A stretch of 64,000 nt of DNA from TMED27 sp964350695 (GCA_964350695.1 CAYGKM010000002.1:62001-126000), one strand, 5' to 3'; positions 9,007-17,058 are shown, counted from the stretch's first letter. The notes: generated from the sequence alone by a model not told the origin. Made by a program: numbers and translations.

Positions 9007-11379
9007 TTATTTTGCCGCTTTTTTCTTCTTCGGCAATTCTGCCGGTTTGTTTTCTTCTTCGAACACTTGTGCGCCGACTGTGGCGATTGATGTCACGTTC
9101 ACGATGCCGCGTGATGAGACAGACGGTGTGAGGATGTGAACGGGTTTTGCCGCGCCGAGCAGAAGTGGCCCGATGGAGATGCCTTCGGAGAAGATTTTCG
9201 TCATGTTGAAAGCGATGTTTGCGGCTTCCACGTTTGGCATGATGAAGAGGTTTGCTTCGCCGCTTAATGTTGAATTCGGCATGATTGCGTATCTGATTTT
9301 TTCTGAAAGGGCGGCGTCTGCGTGCATTTCACCGTCAATTTCAAGCTCAGGGTCGCGGCGGGTGATGTCTTGGTATGCCGCGCGCATTTTGTTGCAGCTG
9401 TCGTAATCGCCTGTTCCGAAGTTGGAGTGTGAGAGAAGCGCAGCTTTGGGCTTAATCCCGAATCGCTGAACTTCTTTTGCCGCGAGAAGCGTCATTTCAG
9501 AGATTTGTGCGATGGACGGATCGGGGTTGATCTGTGTGTCGCAGAAGAAATAGGTCCCTTTTGAGTTCAAAAGGCCGTTCATGGCGGCGGGGGTTTCAAC
9601 GCCGGGTTTGAGGCCGATAATGTCGATGATGTCTTTCAGGTGGTGTTTATATTGCCCGACTGCGCCGCAGATCAGGGAGTCTGCTTCGCCGCGGCGAACC
9701 ATAAGCGCGCCGATTACGGTGGTGTTTGTGCGAAGCGTTGTTTTGGCTTGCGCGGGGGTTACGCCTTTGCGCTCCATGATTTTGTGATAGGCCTCCCAGT
9801 ATTCGCGGTAGCGCGCATCTTTTTGCGGATCGACCAGTTCGAAATCTTTATCTTCGACCATTCTGAGGCCCAAGCTTTTGATGCGGGTTTCGATGACTTT
9901 GCGGCGGCCGATCAGGATAGGTTTGACGATGTTTTCTTCCAAAGAGGTCTGGACGGCCTGAAGGACGTGTTCTTCCTCTGCTTCGCAGTACACAACGCGT
10001 TTGGGGTTTTCTTTTGCGCGCAAGTAAATGGGGCGCATGATGAGCTGTGAGCGGATGAAGAATTGTTGCAGCTTGTTTTTGTATGCGTCGAAATCGGTTA
10101 TGGGGCGCGTGGCGACGCCGCTTTTCATGGCGGCCTTGGCGACGGCGATGGGCAAGTCGACGATTAAGCGCGGGTCGAATGGTTTGGGGATCAGGTAGTC
10201 CGGTCCGAATTCGAGGTCTTCATCGCTGTATTGTGTAGCAAGCTCGGCGGAGACTTCTTTGCGGGCGAGGGCGGCGATGGCCTCCACGCAGGCGAGTTTC
10301 ATTTCTTCGTTGATTTTGGTTGCGCCGACATCGAGCGCGCCGCGGAAGATGAACGGGAAGCACAGTACGTTATTGACCTGATTTGTGTAGTCAGAACGGC
10401 CAGTGCAGATAATCGCATCCGGTTTTGCTTCTTTGGCTTCTTCGGGCATGATTTCCGGCGTGGGGTTAGCCAGCGTCATAATGAGCGGCTTGTCGCCCAT
10501 GGATTTCACCATGGCTTTGTCGATTGCGCCCGGGCCGGAAAGGCCGAGGAAGACATCTGCGCCTTTCATGGCGGCTTTGATGTCGCGGTGTTTGGTTTCA
10601 ACGGCGAAGACTTCTTTTTGCGGGTCCATGCCTTCGTTGCGGCCCTTGTAGATGACGCCGTTGCGGTCACAGACGGTGATGTTTTCTTTTTTAAGGCCGG
10701 CGTGAACAAGGAGGTTCAAGCATGAAAGGGCTGATGCACCCGCGCCGGAGGCGACAAGTTTGATTTTAGAGATGTCGCGGCCGGAGAATTTGATCCAGTT
10801 TTTGAAGGCCGCTGTGACGATGATGGCTGTGCCGTGTTGGTCGTCGTGGAAAACGGGGATATTCATACGCTCTTTAAGGCGGCGCTCGATCTCGAAGCAT
10901 TCGGGGGCTTTGATGTCTTCAAGGTTGATCCCGCCGTAAGTTGGCTCAAGGGATTCAACGATATCGACGAATTTCTGGATATAGGCTTCGCGGTCATAGT
11001 TTTCTTCGAAGTCGGTTTTCATGTCGATTTCGACATCGACAGAATCGATGTTGGCGAATTTCTTGAAGAGAACCGATTTTCCTTCCATGACAGGCTTGGC
11101 GGCGAGCGCGCCGATATTGCCCAATCCCAGCACTGCTGTGCCTTCTGTAATGACGGCGACGAGGTTGCCTTTTGATGTGTAATCATAGGCCGTAAGCGGG
11201 TCGCGCGCGATTTCCTCACAAGGGGCGGCAACGCCGGGGGAATATGCCAAAGCCAGATCGCGCTGCGTGGCCAGACCTGTGGTGGGCTTCAAGGCGACTT
11301 TACCGGGTTCCGGGTATCTGTGGTAATCCAGAGCGGCGGCGTAAAGGGCTTCTTTGCTGTCTTTGGTCTTTTTTGTCAT
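9007..11379 (-). CDS. maeB: NADP-dependent malic enzyme with C-terminal phosphotransacetylase-like domain
   Basis: Oxidatively decarboxylates malate to pyruvate, yielding NADPH. The 790-residue length is that of the MaeB hybrid family: a malic N-domain (SPGVAAPCEEI, HDDQHGTA), an NAD(P)-binding domain (VASGAGASALSC), and from about residue 430 a phosphate acetyltransferase-like domain that in characterised members is regulatory and binds acetyl-CoA. The C-terminus is Lys-rich. It stands alone on the minus strand upstream of mgtE, with about 100 bases between. Confidence 0.95.
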   Translation of the reverse strand: MTKKTKDSKEALYAAALDYHRYPEPGKVALKPTTGLATQRDLALAYSPGVAAPCEEIARDPLTAYDYTSKGNLVAVITEGTAVLGLGNIGALAAKPVMEGKSVLFKKFANIDSVDVEIDMKTDFEENYDREAYIQKFVDIVESLEPTYGGINLEDIKAPECFEIERRLKERMNIPVFHDDQHGTAIIVTAAFKNWIKFSGRDISKIKLVASGAGASALSCLNLLVHAGLKKENITVCDRNGVIYKGRNEGMDPQKEVFAVETKHRDIKAAMKGADVFLGLSGPGAIDKAMVKSMGDKPLIMTLANPTPEIMPEEAKEAKPDAIICTGRSDYTNQVNNVLCFPFIFRGALDVGATKINEEMKLACVEAIAALARKEVSAELATQYSDEDLEFGPDYLIPKPFDPRLIVDLPIAVAKAAMKSGVATRPITDFDAYKNKLQQFFIRSQLIMRPIYLRAKENPKRVVYCEAEEEHVLQAVQTSLEENIVKPILIGRRKVIETRIKSLGLRMVEDKDFELVDPQKDARYREYWEAYHKIMERKGVTPAQAKTTLRTNTTVIGALMVRRGEADSLICGAVGQYKHHLKDIIDIIGLKPGVETPAAMNGLLNSKGTYFFCDTQINPDPSIAQISEMTLLAAKEVQRFGIKPKAALLSHSNFGTGDYDSCNKMRAAYQDITRRDPELEIDGEMHADAALSEKIRYAIMPNSTLSGEANLFIMPNVEAANIAFNMTKIFSEGISIGPLLLGAAKPVHILTPSVSSRGIVNVTSIATVGAQVFEEENKPAELPKKKKAAK

Positions 11380-11573
11380 GGCTTTTTCTGGTTGTGGTTC
11401 CGGTGGTTGTCAGTGCATTTTTATGGTGCCCTTGGTACAGAATATAGGCGTTTTGCGCAAGGGGTTTTGTGTGGTGCAATGCGGTATATTTGGGGTTTTT
11501 GTAATATGCGCTTGCAAGGTTCAAAACTGTTTGATAAATCCTTTCACTCTACTGAATATTTCTTATGTGGCAT

Positions 11574-11660
11574 GCGGCCGTGGCGGAACTGGTAGACGCG
11601 CAAGACTAAGGATCTTGTGATAGCAATATCGTGGAGGTTCAAGTCCTCTCGGCCGCACCA
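11574..11660 (+). tRNA. tRNA-Leu, anticodon AAG
   Basis: An 87-base gene with encoded CCA. The acceptor stem GCGGCCG pairs with CGGCCGC at 11650-11656. The anticodon stem CAAGA/TCTTG encloses the 7-base loop CTAAGGA, so the anticodon is AAG (11608-11610), reading CUU and, if A34 becomes inosine, CUC/CUA. A long variable arm and the T-loop GTTCAAGTC are present, as expected for a leucine (class II) tRNA. The palindromic element that follows begins at the last A of the CCA end. Confidence 0.95.
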
Positions 11661-11742
11661 TTATCTTCCCTGACTTTGTTATTTCGCTCCTAAGGTAGTT
11701 TTTACTACCTGTCGTCGCTCATGCCTCGTCAGGAAAGATAAT
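11661..11742. repeat. Double-stem palindromic element, copy A
   Basis: Outer arms of 15 bases (from the last A of the tRNA CCA end to 11674, and 11728-11742) pair with one mismatch. Inside is a second stem, AGGTAG/CTACCT. The sequences between the stems, TTTGTTATTTCGCTCC and GTCGTCGCTCATGCCT, match those of copies C and F at 27617 and 41816, whose stems are different in sequence. It could also end tRNA transcription. Confidence 0.8.
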
Positions 11743-11756
11743 CATGAAATGAACAG

Positions 11757-11781
11757 GGAACTTTTTTGATGGTTGTCCGTT
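11757..11781 (+). promoter_or_regulatory. EcfG-type general stress promoter of csbD
   Basis: GGAAC (11757-11761), a spacer of exactly 16 bases, then CGTT (11778-11781). This is the alphaproteobacterial EcfG/SigT general stress sigma-factor consensus GGAAC-N16/17-CGTT. Its distance of about 30 bases to the csbD start fits, and CsbD-family genes are frequent members of that regulon. Confidence 0.75.
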
Positions 11782-11809
11782 GGTTTGGGCATACGAAAGG
11801 AGTTCTATT

Positions 11810-12019
11810 ATGAACAGCGATATTTTTAAAGGAAATTGGAAGCAATTTAAAGGCGAAGTGCAAAAGCAGTGGGGTAAACTTACTGATGACACCTTCGACC
11901 AGATTGAAGGGAACCGAGGGAAGCTTGTAGGATCTATTCAAGAAGCCTATGGCAAGAGCCGTGAAGAGGCCGAAAAAGAAGTTGAAAGCTGGGAAAAACA
12001 GCAAAAAAAGGCAGCGTAA
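11810..12019 (+). CDS. CsbD-family stress protein
   Basis: A 69-residue protein beginning MNSDIFKGNWKQFKG, the CsbD signature, followed by GEVQKQWGKLTDD and a highly charged helical C-terminus. A GAAAGGAG ribosome-binding site precedes ATG 11810. CsbD proteins are small, abundant and general-stress induced in many bacteria; their biochemical role is unknown. The EcfG-type promoter upstream fits this. A hairpin follows at 12044. Confidence 0.92.
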   Translation: MNSDIFKGNWKQFKGEVQKQWGKLTDDTFDQIEGNRGKLVGSIQEAYGKSREEAEKEVESWEKQQKKAA

Positions 12020-12043
12020 TAGCCTTGGCTTCATTATGTTTAC

Positions 12044-12078
12044 AAGAAACCCGCGCTTTAAAGAGTTGCGGGTTTCTT
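12044..12078 (+). terminator. Hairpin terminator after csbD
   Basis: An 11-base perfect inverted repeat, AAGAAACCCGC/GCGGGTTTCTT, separated by 13 bases. It lacks a long T run after the second arm on the plus strand, so it may be a weak terminator or may act through the T-rich end of the stem. It lies between csbD and lipB. Confidence 0.65.
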
Positions 12079-12120
12079 GATGCTTGCGCTTTGGCGAGAA
12101 GTTTCTTATTTGAGAGTGGT

Positions 12121-12741
12121 ATGGAGTTTAAAGTTTCAAAAGAGTTGGTGGAGTATCCGGAGGCGCTTTCGTTTATGGATGGCCGCGTTGCGGGGATTCA
12201 TGATGGCAGCGCGGAGGAGTGTGTGTGGTTGCTTGAGCATCCCCCGCTTTACACAGCCGGAACGAGCGCGAAGGCGCAGGATTTGCTTGATGCGCGGTTC
12301 CCTGTGTTTGAAACGGGGCGCGGCGGGGAGCATACATATCACGGGCCGGGGCAGCGTGTGGCCTATGCGATGCTGGATTTAAAGGCGCGACAGGCGAGCG
12401 ACATCAAGAAATATGTCTGGAATTTGGAAGAGTGGATTATTCGCACGCTTGCTGAGTTCGGGATTGCTGGGGAGCGCAGGTGCGGACGCGTTGGTATTTG
12501 GGTTGTGGGCGCCGACGGCGCCGAGAGCAAGATTGCCGCGATTGGTGTGCGGGTGCGGCATTGGATCACGCTGCACGGGATATCGCTTAATGTTGATCCT
12601 GATTTGTCGCATTTTGGCGGTATCGTGCCGTGCGGGATTGCCGAGCATGGGGTGACGAGCATGGCGGCGCTTGGTGTTTCGGCAAGCATGGAAGAGGTGG
12701 ACGCGGGGCTTCAGGCTAAATTCCTTGAAATATTTTCATAA
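12121..12741 (+). CDS. lipB: Octanoyltransferase (lipoyl(octanoyl) transferase)
   Basis: Transfers octanoyl from acyl carrier protein to lipoyl domains, the first step of lipoate synthesis. The family motif GRGGEHTYHGPGQ is present at about residues 67-79, with the catalytic Lys in SKIAAIGVRV and the catalytic Cys in VPCGI. From ATG 12121 the protein is 206 residues, normal for the family. An in-frame start at 12025 would add 32 residues overlapping the csbD terminator, and is rejected. Confidence 0.95.
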   Translation: MEFKVSKELVEYPEALSFMDGRVAGIHDGSAEECVWLLEHPPLYTAGTSAKAQDLLDARFPVFETGRGGEHTYHGPGQRVAYAMLDLKARQASDIKKYVWNLEEWIIRTLAEFGIAGERRCGRVGIWVVGADGAESKIAAIGVRVRHWITLHGISLNVDPDLSHFGGIVPCGIAEHGVTSMAALGVSASMEEVDAGLQAKFLEIFS

Positions 12742-12759
12742 TCATAATATGTTTCAGCT

Positions 12760-13350
12760 ATGTTATCGACAATGTTTGGCATTTTATGTTGTGAAAAATC
12801 CCGCGCTTTGACGGAGAGCGAGGTTGCTCTTCTTCAGGATATGTACGGAGATATGCTGGATTGCGACCTTGTTCGTGTTCGTTTAAATACAAGAGAAATT
12901 CTCAAAATTGGAGGGATGGTCATTGGTAATACTATGTTTTATCCAGCGGATACGTATTCAGAAGACTTTTCCAAAGAAGATTTAAATCGACGGACGTTGT
13001 TTGTTCATGAGGCGGGGCATGTTTGGCAAAATCAAAATGGTATTAATTCTGTGGCAAAATGGATTTCGGTTCGCCTTTGCTACGGGCGGGATTTTTATAA
13101 GTCATATTTATATACTGAAGGGGAAGAAGGTGTGCCGTTTTTGCGGCTGCCCATAGAGCGTCAGGCGAGGCTTTTTGATAGTTATTACTATTTTCGTGAG
13201 CGTTTGGCTGAGGCGCAAGATAGTGGTGATGTTGAGGGCGCTGAGCATGCCAATAATCAATTGGTGTATATTCAGAGCCTTTTGCCGAAAGAGATTACTC
13301 GGGGCGATCCTGTTTTTGAAGCTATTTTCTCTAATCCGCTGCCAAAGTGA
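12760..13350 (+). CDS. Putative zinc metalloprotein with HEAGH motif (Vgr-related/DUF4157-like)
   Basis: A 196-residue protein with HEAGHVWQNQ at about residues 86-95, the zinc-binding HExxH of gluzincin-type metalloproteases. The wording HE-x-x-H-V-W-Q resembles the short proteins annotated as Vgr-related or DUF4157, often linked to secreted effectors. No third zinc ligand is obvious. There is no signal peptide. The gene is more AT-rich than lipB and the genes after it, a possible sign of transfer. It overlaps the convergent amidohydrolase by 20 bases. An ATG at 12772 is an alternative start. Confidence 0.75.
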   Translation: MLSTMFGILCCEKSRALTESEVALLQDMYGDMLDCDLVRVRLNTREILKIGGMVIGNTMFYPADTYSEDFSKEDLNRRTLFVHEAGHVWQNQNGINSVAKWISVRLCYGRDFYKSYLYTEGEEGVPFLRLPIERQARLFDSYYYFRERLAEAQDSGDVEGAEHANNQLVYIQSLLPKEITRGDPVFEAIFSNPLPK

Positions 13351-14206
13351 TCAGGCGGGATTCCACGCTTTTGGCGATGAAGGCGGTGAGGTCTTCGAGG
13401 TCGGCCTGCAACTTCACGAAGTTATTCAGCTTTTTACCTGTTTTTTCATCCATATAGAGGGATTTATTAATCTCGATTTGCAGGGAGTGATGGCCTGTGC
13501 TTGGATCGGAATATTTATCAATACATTCAACGCCTTTGAAGGGGTCGTTGACGGATACGGTGTAGCCCATGGATTTTATGAAATCACGCAAGGATCGGGT
13601 GAATTCGGGATCGCAGGTGGTGCCGTCGCGGTCACCGAGAACAAAGTCAACGGGGCGGGCTTTGTTGCCGATCAGGCCGATGCCGTGGCGGGGATAGGCG
13701 CTGCTTGTGGGCATGGAGTGGCAGTTAATGTGCCATGCTTGGCCGAAATTATAATGGGCCTCGCTGATGAGGGTTTCCAGTGCGCTATGATAGGGCGCGT
13801 AATAGGTTTCTATGCGGTGGATGATTTCTTCGGATGATAGGGCGCGGTTATAAACCGGCGCGCCCGGTTTTACGAGGCGGCGGATGAGGCCGATTCCTGC
13901 GTGGGAGCGGGAGCTTGGCTCAATCTCGAATGGCCCTGACCATGGGCCGTCGAGGAGTTCGGTGTCGATGTCTTCATATTTGCGGTTTACATCAATATAG
14001 CTGCGCGGGAAATGCGCGGCGAGGAAGCTTGCGCCGTAATCGGGGGTGTGGGCGAAGAGTTCTTCGACATATTTATCTTCTGCGGTTTCCAGTGTTTTGA
14101 AATTACAGGCAAAATTGAAGTCCTCGGGATATACGCTTCCGCTGTGCGGGGAATCGAAAACGAGGGGCAGGGGCGCGCTTGGTTTTTTGAGTGAAAAAAC
14201 ATCCAT
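13331..14206 (-). CDS. N-formylglutamate amidohydrolase family protein
   Basis: Hydrolyses N-formylglutamate or related N-formyl amino acids. From ATG 14206 the protein has 291 residues. Landmarks include VFDSPHSGSVYPEDF at the N-terminus, RSYIDVNRKYEDID, WHINCHSMPT in the middle and LQIEINKSLYM near the end, all typical of the FGase fold. No histidine-utilisation genes are adjacent, so the substrate is open. The frame stays open upstream into the antisense of serS, but that part is not coding. Confidence 0.9.
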   Translation of the reverse strand: MDVFSLKKPSAPLPLVFDSPHSGSVYPEDFNFACNFKTLETAEDKYVEELFAHTPDYGASFLAAHFPRSYIDVNRKYEDIDTELLDGPWSGPFEIEPSSRSHAGIGLIRRLVKPGAPVYNRALSSEEIIHRIETYYAPYHSALETLISEAHYNFGQAWHINCHSMPTSSAYPRHGIGLIGNKARPVDFVLGDRDGTTCDPEFTRSLRDFIKSMGYTVSVNDPFKGVECIDKYSDPSTGHHSLQIEINKSLYMDEKTGKKLNNFVKLQADLEDLTAFIAKSVESRLITLAAD

Positions 14207-14226
14207 AGCGATATTAATACATTTAT

Positions 14227-14293
14227 GCTTTCCCTGCGCAAGCAGGGATCTTATAGGTATAGTGTTGAAGATTCCCGCTTTCGCGGGAAAAGC
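14227..14293. repeat. REP-like pair of hairpins
   Basis: Two GC-rich hairpins, CCCTGCGCAAGCAGGG and TCCCGCTTTCGCGGGA, in opposite arms of a larger imperfect palindrome: GCTTT...GATCTT pairs with AAGAT...AAAGC. The CCCGCTTTCGCGGG core is a common bacterial REP type. It lies between the divergent amidohydrolase and serS genes. Confidence 0.7.
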
Positions 14294-14314
14294 AGATTTA
14301 GTAGGACTTAATAA

Positions 14315-15817
14315 ATGCACGATATTAAATATATACGCGAAAACCCCGAGGATTTTGATGCGGCGATGGCGCGCAGGGGCAAAGGCGGGCAATCGGATGC
14401 GATTTTGAAGCTGGATGCGGAGCGCCGTGAATTGCAGACGGAGCTTCAGGAGCTTCAGGCGACGCGCAATGCGGAGAGCCAGAAGATCGGCGAGATCAAA
14501 AAGGCGGGCGGGGACGCGGCGGAAGCCATGGACGCAGTTGCGCGGATTAAAAACCAGATGGGCGAGATTGAGGAGCGTGAGAAGACGCTTGCCGAAAGTT
14601 TGAACCAGCATCTGGCGGGGTTGCCGAATATTCTGGACGCGGACGTGCCGGACGGGGCGGATGAGAATGATAATGTTGAGGTGAATATTTGGGGTGAACC
14701 GAGCATGATTCAAGTGCCGGAGCATTTCGAGATTGGCGAAGCGCTGGGGATGATGGACGCGGAAGTGGCAGCGAAGATGAGCGGGAGCCGCTTTACGATG
14801 CTTTCCGGCGGTTTGGCGCGGATGGAGCGGGCATTGGCGCAGTTCTTCCTTGATACGCATACGGCGGAGAATGGGTATGTAGAGGTTTCAGCACCACTTC
14901 TAGTTCACCCTAAAGCATTATATGGTACTGGACAGCTTCCAAAGTTTGAAGAAGACCTATTCGATTGCGAAGGGCGTCATAACAAGCACCAAAGAGAAGT
15001 TGTTAAATTTACTAGCTATATAAATGGCTTTTATGACGCTAGGGATAATTTCTCAAAGTTTTTGAATGAAATTAAAGTTTATCCAAATAATGAAAATTAT
15101 AAGAATGCTTTTATAGATTTAGAAGAAGATCTCGAGCACTCATTGGCTTTTAGTAATGAAGTTTTAGAAACAGTTGGTGAGAAACTAGGTCTTGCTAAAG
15201 AGACACAGCATTTCTTGATCCCCACATCTGAAGTGCCGCTGACGAATATTGTGGCGGAGGAGATTGTAGACGAGGGGTCTTTGCCGCGTCGTTATACGGC
15301 TTTTACGCCGTGTTTTCGCAGTGAGGCGGGAAGCGCGGGGAAAGATACGCGCGGGATGATCCGCCAGCATCAGTTTTATAAGGTTGAGATGGTGGGCATC
15401 ACGAAGCCCGAGGACAGTGAAGCGGAGCATGCGCGGATGACGAAATGTGCGGAGACGATTCTGGAGAAGCTGGAGCTGCCTTATCGCACGGTGGTGCTGT
15501 GTAGCGGGGATACTGGATTTGGGGCGCGCAAAACCTATGATCTGGAGGTTTGGCTTCCGGGGCAGCAGAGATATCGCGAGATTTCCAGCGTTTCCAATTG
15601 CGGGGACTTCCAAGCGCGCAGGATGAATGCGCGGTTTAAACGTGAAGGCGAGAAGAACACGACGTTCTTGCATACGCTGAACGGGTCAGGGGTGGCCGTG
15701 GGGCGGGCGCTGATTGCGGTTCTCGAGAATTATTATGACGCGGCCGATGGCGGCGTGCATGTGCCCGAGGTGTTGAAGCCGTATATGGGCGGAATAGAGA
15801 AGATTGTGAAGGGCTGA
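14315..15817 (+). CDS. serS: Seryl-tRNA synthetase with an internal insertion of about 80 residues
   Basis: Charges tRNA-Ser (and tRNA-Sec where present). The order is normal: N-terminal coiled-coil arm (about residues 30-105), GTGQLPKFEEDLF (204-216), LIPTSEVPLTN (301-311), motif 2 around PCFRSEAGSAGKDTRG, and motif 3 GSGVAVGRALIAVLENY. The protein is 500 residues where about 425-430 is usual. The excess lies at residues 217-300, between EEDLF and LIPT, where about 10-13 residues are normal. From codon 188 (14876) to about 15232 the DNA is abruptly AT-rich: 10 of 60 bases are G or C in 15061-15120, against 33 of 60 in 15241-15300. The reading frame is intact and class II motifs are all present, so it is probably functional. 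Confidence 0.95.
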   Translation: MHDIKYIRENPEDFDAAMARRGKGGQSDAILKLDAERRELQTELQELQATRNAESQKIGEIKKAGGDAAEAMDAVARIKNQMGEIEEREKTLAESLNQHLAGLPNILDADVPDGADENDNVEVNIWGEPSMIQVPEHFEIGEALGMMDAEVAAKMSGSRFTMLSGGLARMERALAQFFLDTHTAENGYVEVSAPLLVHPKALYGTGQLPKFEEDLFDCEGRHNKHQREVVKFTSYINGFYDARDNFSKFLNEIKVYPNNENYKNAFIDLEEDLEHSLAFSNEVLETVGEKLGLAKETQHFLIPTSEVPLTNIVAEEIVDEGSLPRRYTAFTPCFRSEAGSAGKDTRGMIRQHQFYKVEMVGITKPEDSEAEHARMTKCAETILEKLELPYRTVVLCSGDTGFGARKTYDLEVWLPGQQRYREISSVSNCGDFQARRMNARFKREGEKNTTFLHTLNGSGVAVGRALIAVLENYYDAADGGVHVPEVLKPYMGGIEKIVKG

Positions 15818-16141
15818 TTAGTCTTCAATTACTCTGGCGGCTTCGAAGATGGGAAAGTCGCTGGTTTTGCTTTTTCTTGTGTTGATTTGATGAAGCGCAC
15901 CTAGGGCGGCGTCTGTGAAAGTGGGGCCTGCTTTGAGGGGCATATAAAATTTATCCTTGAAGACGCTGAGCCTTCTTTTGTCTCCCGAAGCGAGATCGGT
16001 GAAATAACAAAACAGGTTTGAGGATTTTCCCCATGCCAAATGATCGAGCTTGCCTTTCCAGGGTGCGTCAGGCGCTTTGGCTTTGTATTCGGTCAGCTCA
16101 TCCGCGTTGGGGTGATCTTTGAATCCGTGAATGTTTGTCAT
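15818..16141 (-). CDS. Hypothetical protein, 107 residues
   Basis: ATG at 16141; the stop codon directly abuts the serS stop. The sequence is soluble and basic, without signal peptide or known motif. It occupies the place between serS and pcm where many alphaproteobacteria carry surE on the plus strand. I do not recognise a family. Confidence 0.65.
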   Translation of the reverse strand: MTNIHGFKDHPNADELTEYKAKAPDAPWKGKLDHLAWGKSSNLFCYFTDLASGDKRRLSVFKDKFYMPLKAGPTFTDAALGALHQINTRKSKTSDFPIFEAARVIED

Positions 16142-16212
16142 GGTCAATCTTTGTAAAACTGTGTTTAATTGTGGTTGTTATATTTAACTATTTTGGATTA
16201 TGTAAATTTAAT

Positions 16213-16893
16213 ATGAACACTCAAGATATAAATCGCCGGATACGTTTGATCATGGATTTGCGCCGCAAGGGGATTTCCTGCGCGAAGGTTTTGGGGGCGA
16301 TGGAGCGGATTCCGCGGGATGAGTTTGTGCCGTCGGCTGTGAAAGATCAAGCGTGGGAGGATATGGCGCTGCCGATCGGGCGTGGGCAGACGATTTCGCA
16401 GCCTTTGGTGGTGGCGATGATGACGCAGGCTTTGGCGCTGAGTGATCGGGACAAGGTGCTGGAGATTGGTACGGGGTGCGGGTATCAGAGCGCGATTTTG
16501 TCGAAGCTGTGCCGCCGCGTGTATACGATTGAGCGGCATAAGGTGCTGCTTGAGCGGGCGGAAAAGACGTTTGAGGCGCTGAGCTTGCGTAATATCACCG
16601 CGATTGCGGGGGACGGGATGAAGGGCTGGCCGACGATGCACGGCATTGACCAAGCGCCGTTTGATAAGATTATTGTGACGGCGGCGGCGCGGGAAAAACC
16701 GCCGCAAGCACTGCTGAACCAGATTAAAATCGGGGGCGCGATGATTATTCCTGTGGGGCCGAGCGGGGATCAGGTTTTGAAGCTGTATAAGAAAGACAGT
16801 GTCGAGACATATTCCAGCCGCGATATTATGCCTGTGCGGTTTGTGCCGTTGCTGCCGGATATTGCGACGGACGCGGAAGAAGAAGTCGCGTAA
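16213..16893 (+). CDS. pcm: Protein-L-isoaspartate O-methyltransferase
   Basis: Repairs damaged isoaspartyl residues using S-adenosylmethionine. Motif I is VLEIGTGCGYQSAIL at about residues 79-93, preceded by GRGQTISQPLVVAMM, the family's substrate-binding segment, and followed by IIVTAAAREKP. The ATG at 16213 is chosen because the family begins close to the RRIRLIMDLRRKGI helix. Directly followed by a repeat element and nlpD, an order shared with many proteobacteria. Confidence 0.95.
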   Translation: MNTQDINRRIRLIMDLRRKGISCAKVLGAMERIPRDEFVPSAVKDQAWEDMALPIGRGQTISQPLVVAMMTQALALSDRDKVLEIGTGCGYQSAILSKLCRRVYTIERHKVLLERAEKTFEALSLRNITAIAGDGMKGWPTMHGIDQAPFDKIIVTAAAREKPPQALLNQIKIGGAMIIPVGPSGDQVLKLYKKDSVETYSSRDIMPVRFVPLLPDIATDAEEEVA

Positions 16894-16915
16894 AATTCTT
16901 CTATAAATGACCTGC

Positions 16916-16992
16916 AAACTCATGGTTTTTGCGCTTCCGGTGCTCACGCACACTTAAGTGCGCTGCGCTCCGGTTCTTAAAACCATAACTTT
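16916..16992. repeat. Double-stem palindromic element of a related but distinct type
   Basis: Outer 14-base arms (16916-16929 and 16979-16992, two mismatches) enclose GCGCTTCCGGTGCTCACG, an inner palindrome around CACTTAAGTG, and GCTGCGCTCCGGTTCTT. The architecture matches the element at 27617 but the conserved core differs. It lies between pcm and nlpD and would fold in RNA. Confidence 0.65.
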
Positions 16993-17058
16993 TCGGCGCA
17001 TTTTTCTTTGAATTTTTTGTATGTTTCTTGTTCGCGCCGTTTTTGCTAAATTAAAAGC

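Noticed and set aside
10231..10725. Long plus-strand frame opposite maeB
   Set aside because: Phe/Ala/Gly/Asp-rich composition typical of antisense of a GC-rich gene, without ribosome-binding site; lies fully inside maeB.
14207..14860. Extension of the amidohydrolase frame upstream through the antisense of serS
   Set aside because: The extra 218 codons are His/Arg/Leu-rich antisense translation of serS, and family alignment starts at ATG 14206.
14965..15216. The serS insertion as an intein
   Set aside because: No splicing residues at the boundaries (no Cys/Ser start with His-Asn end), no homing endonuclease motif, and too short; the composition boundary also lies outside the insertion.
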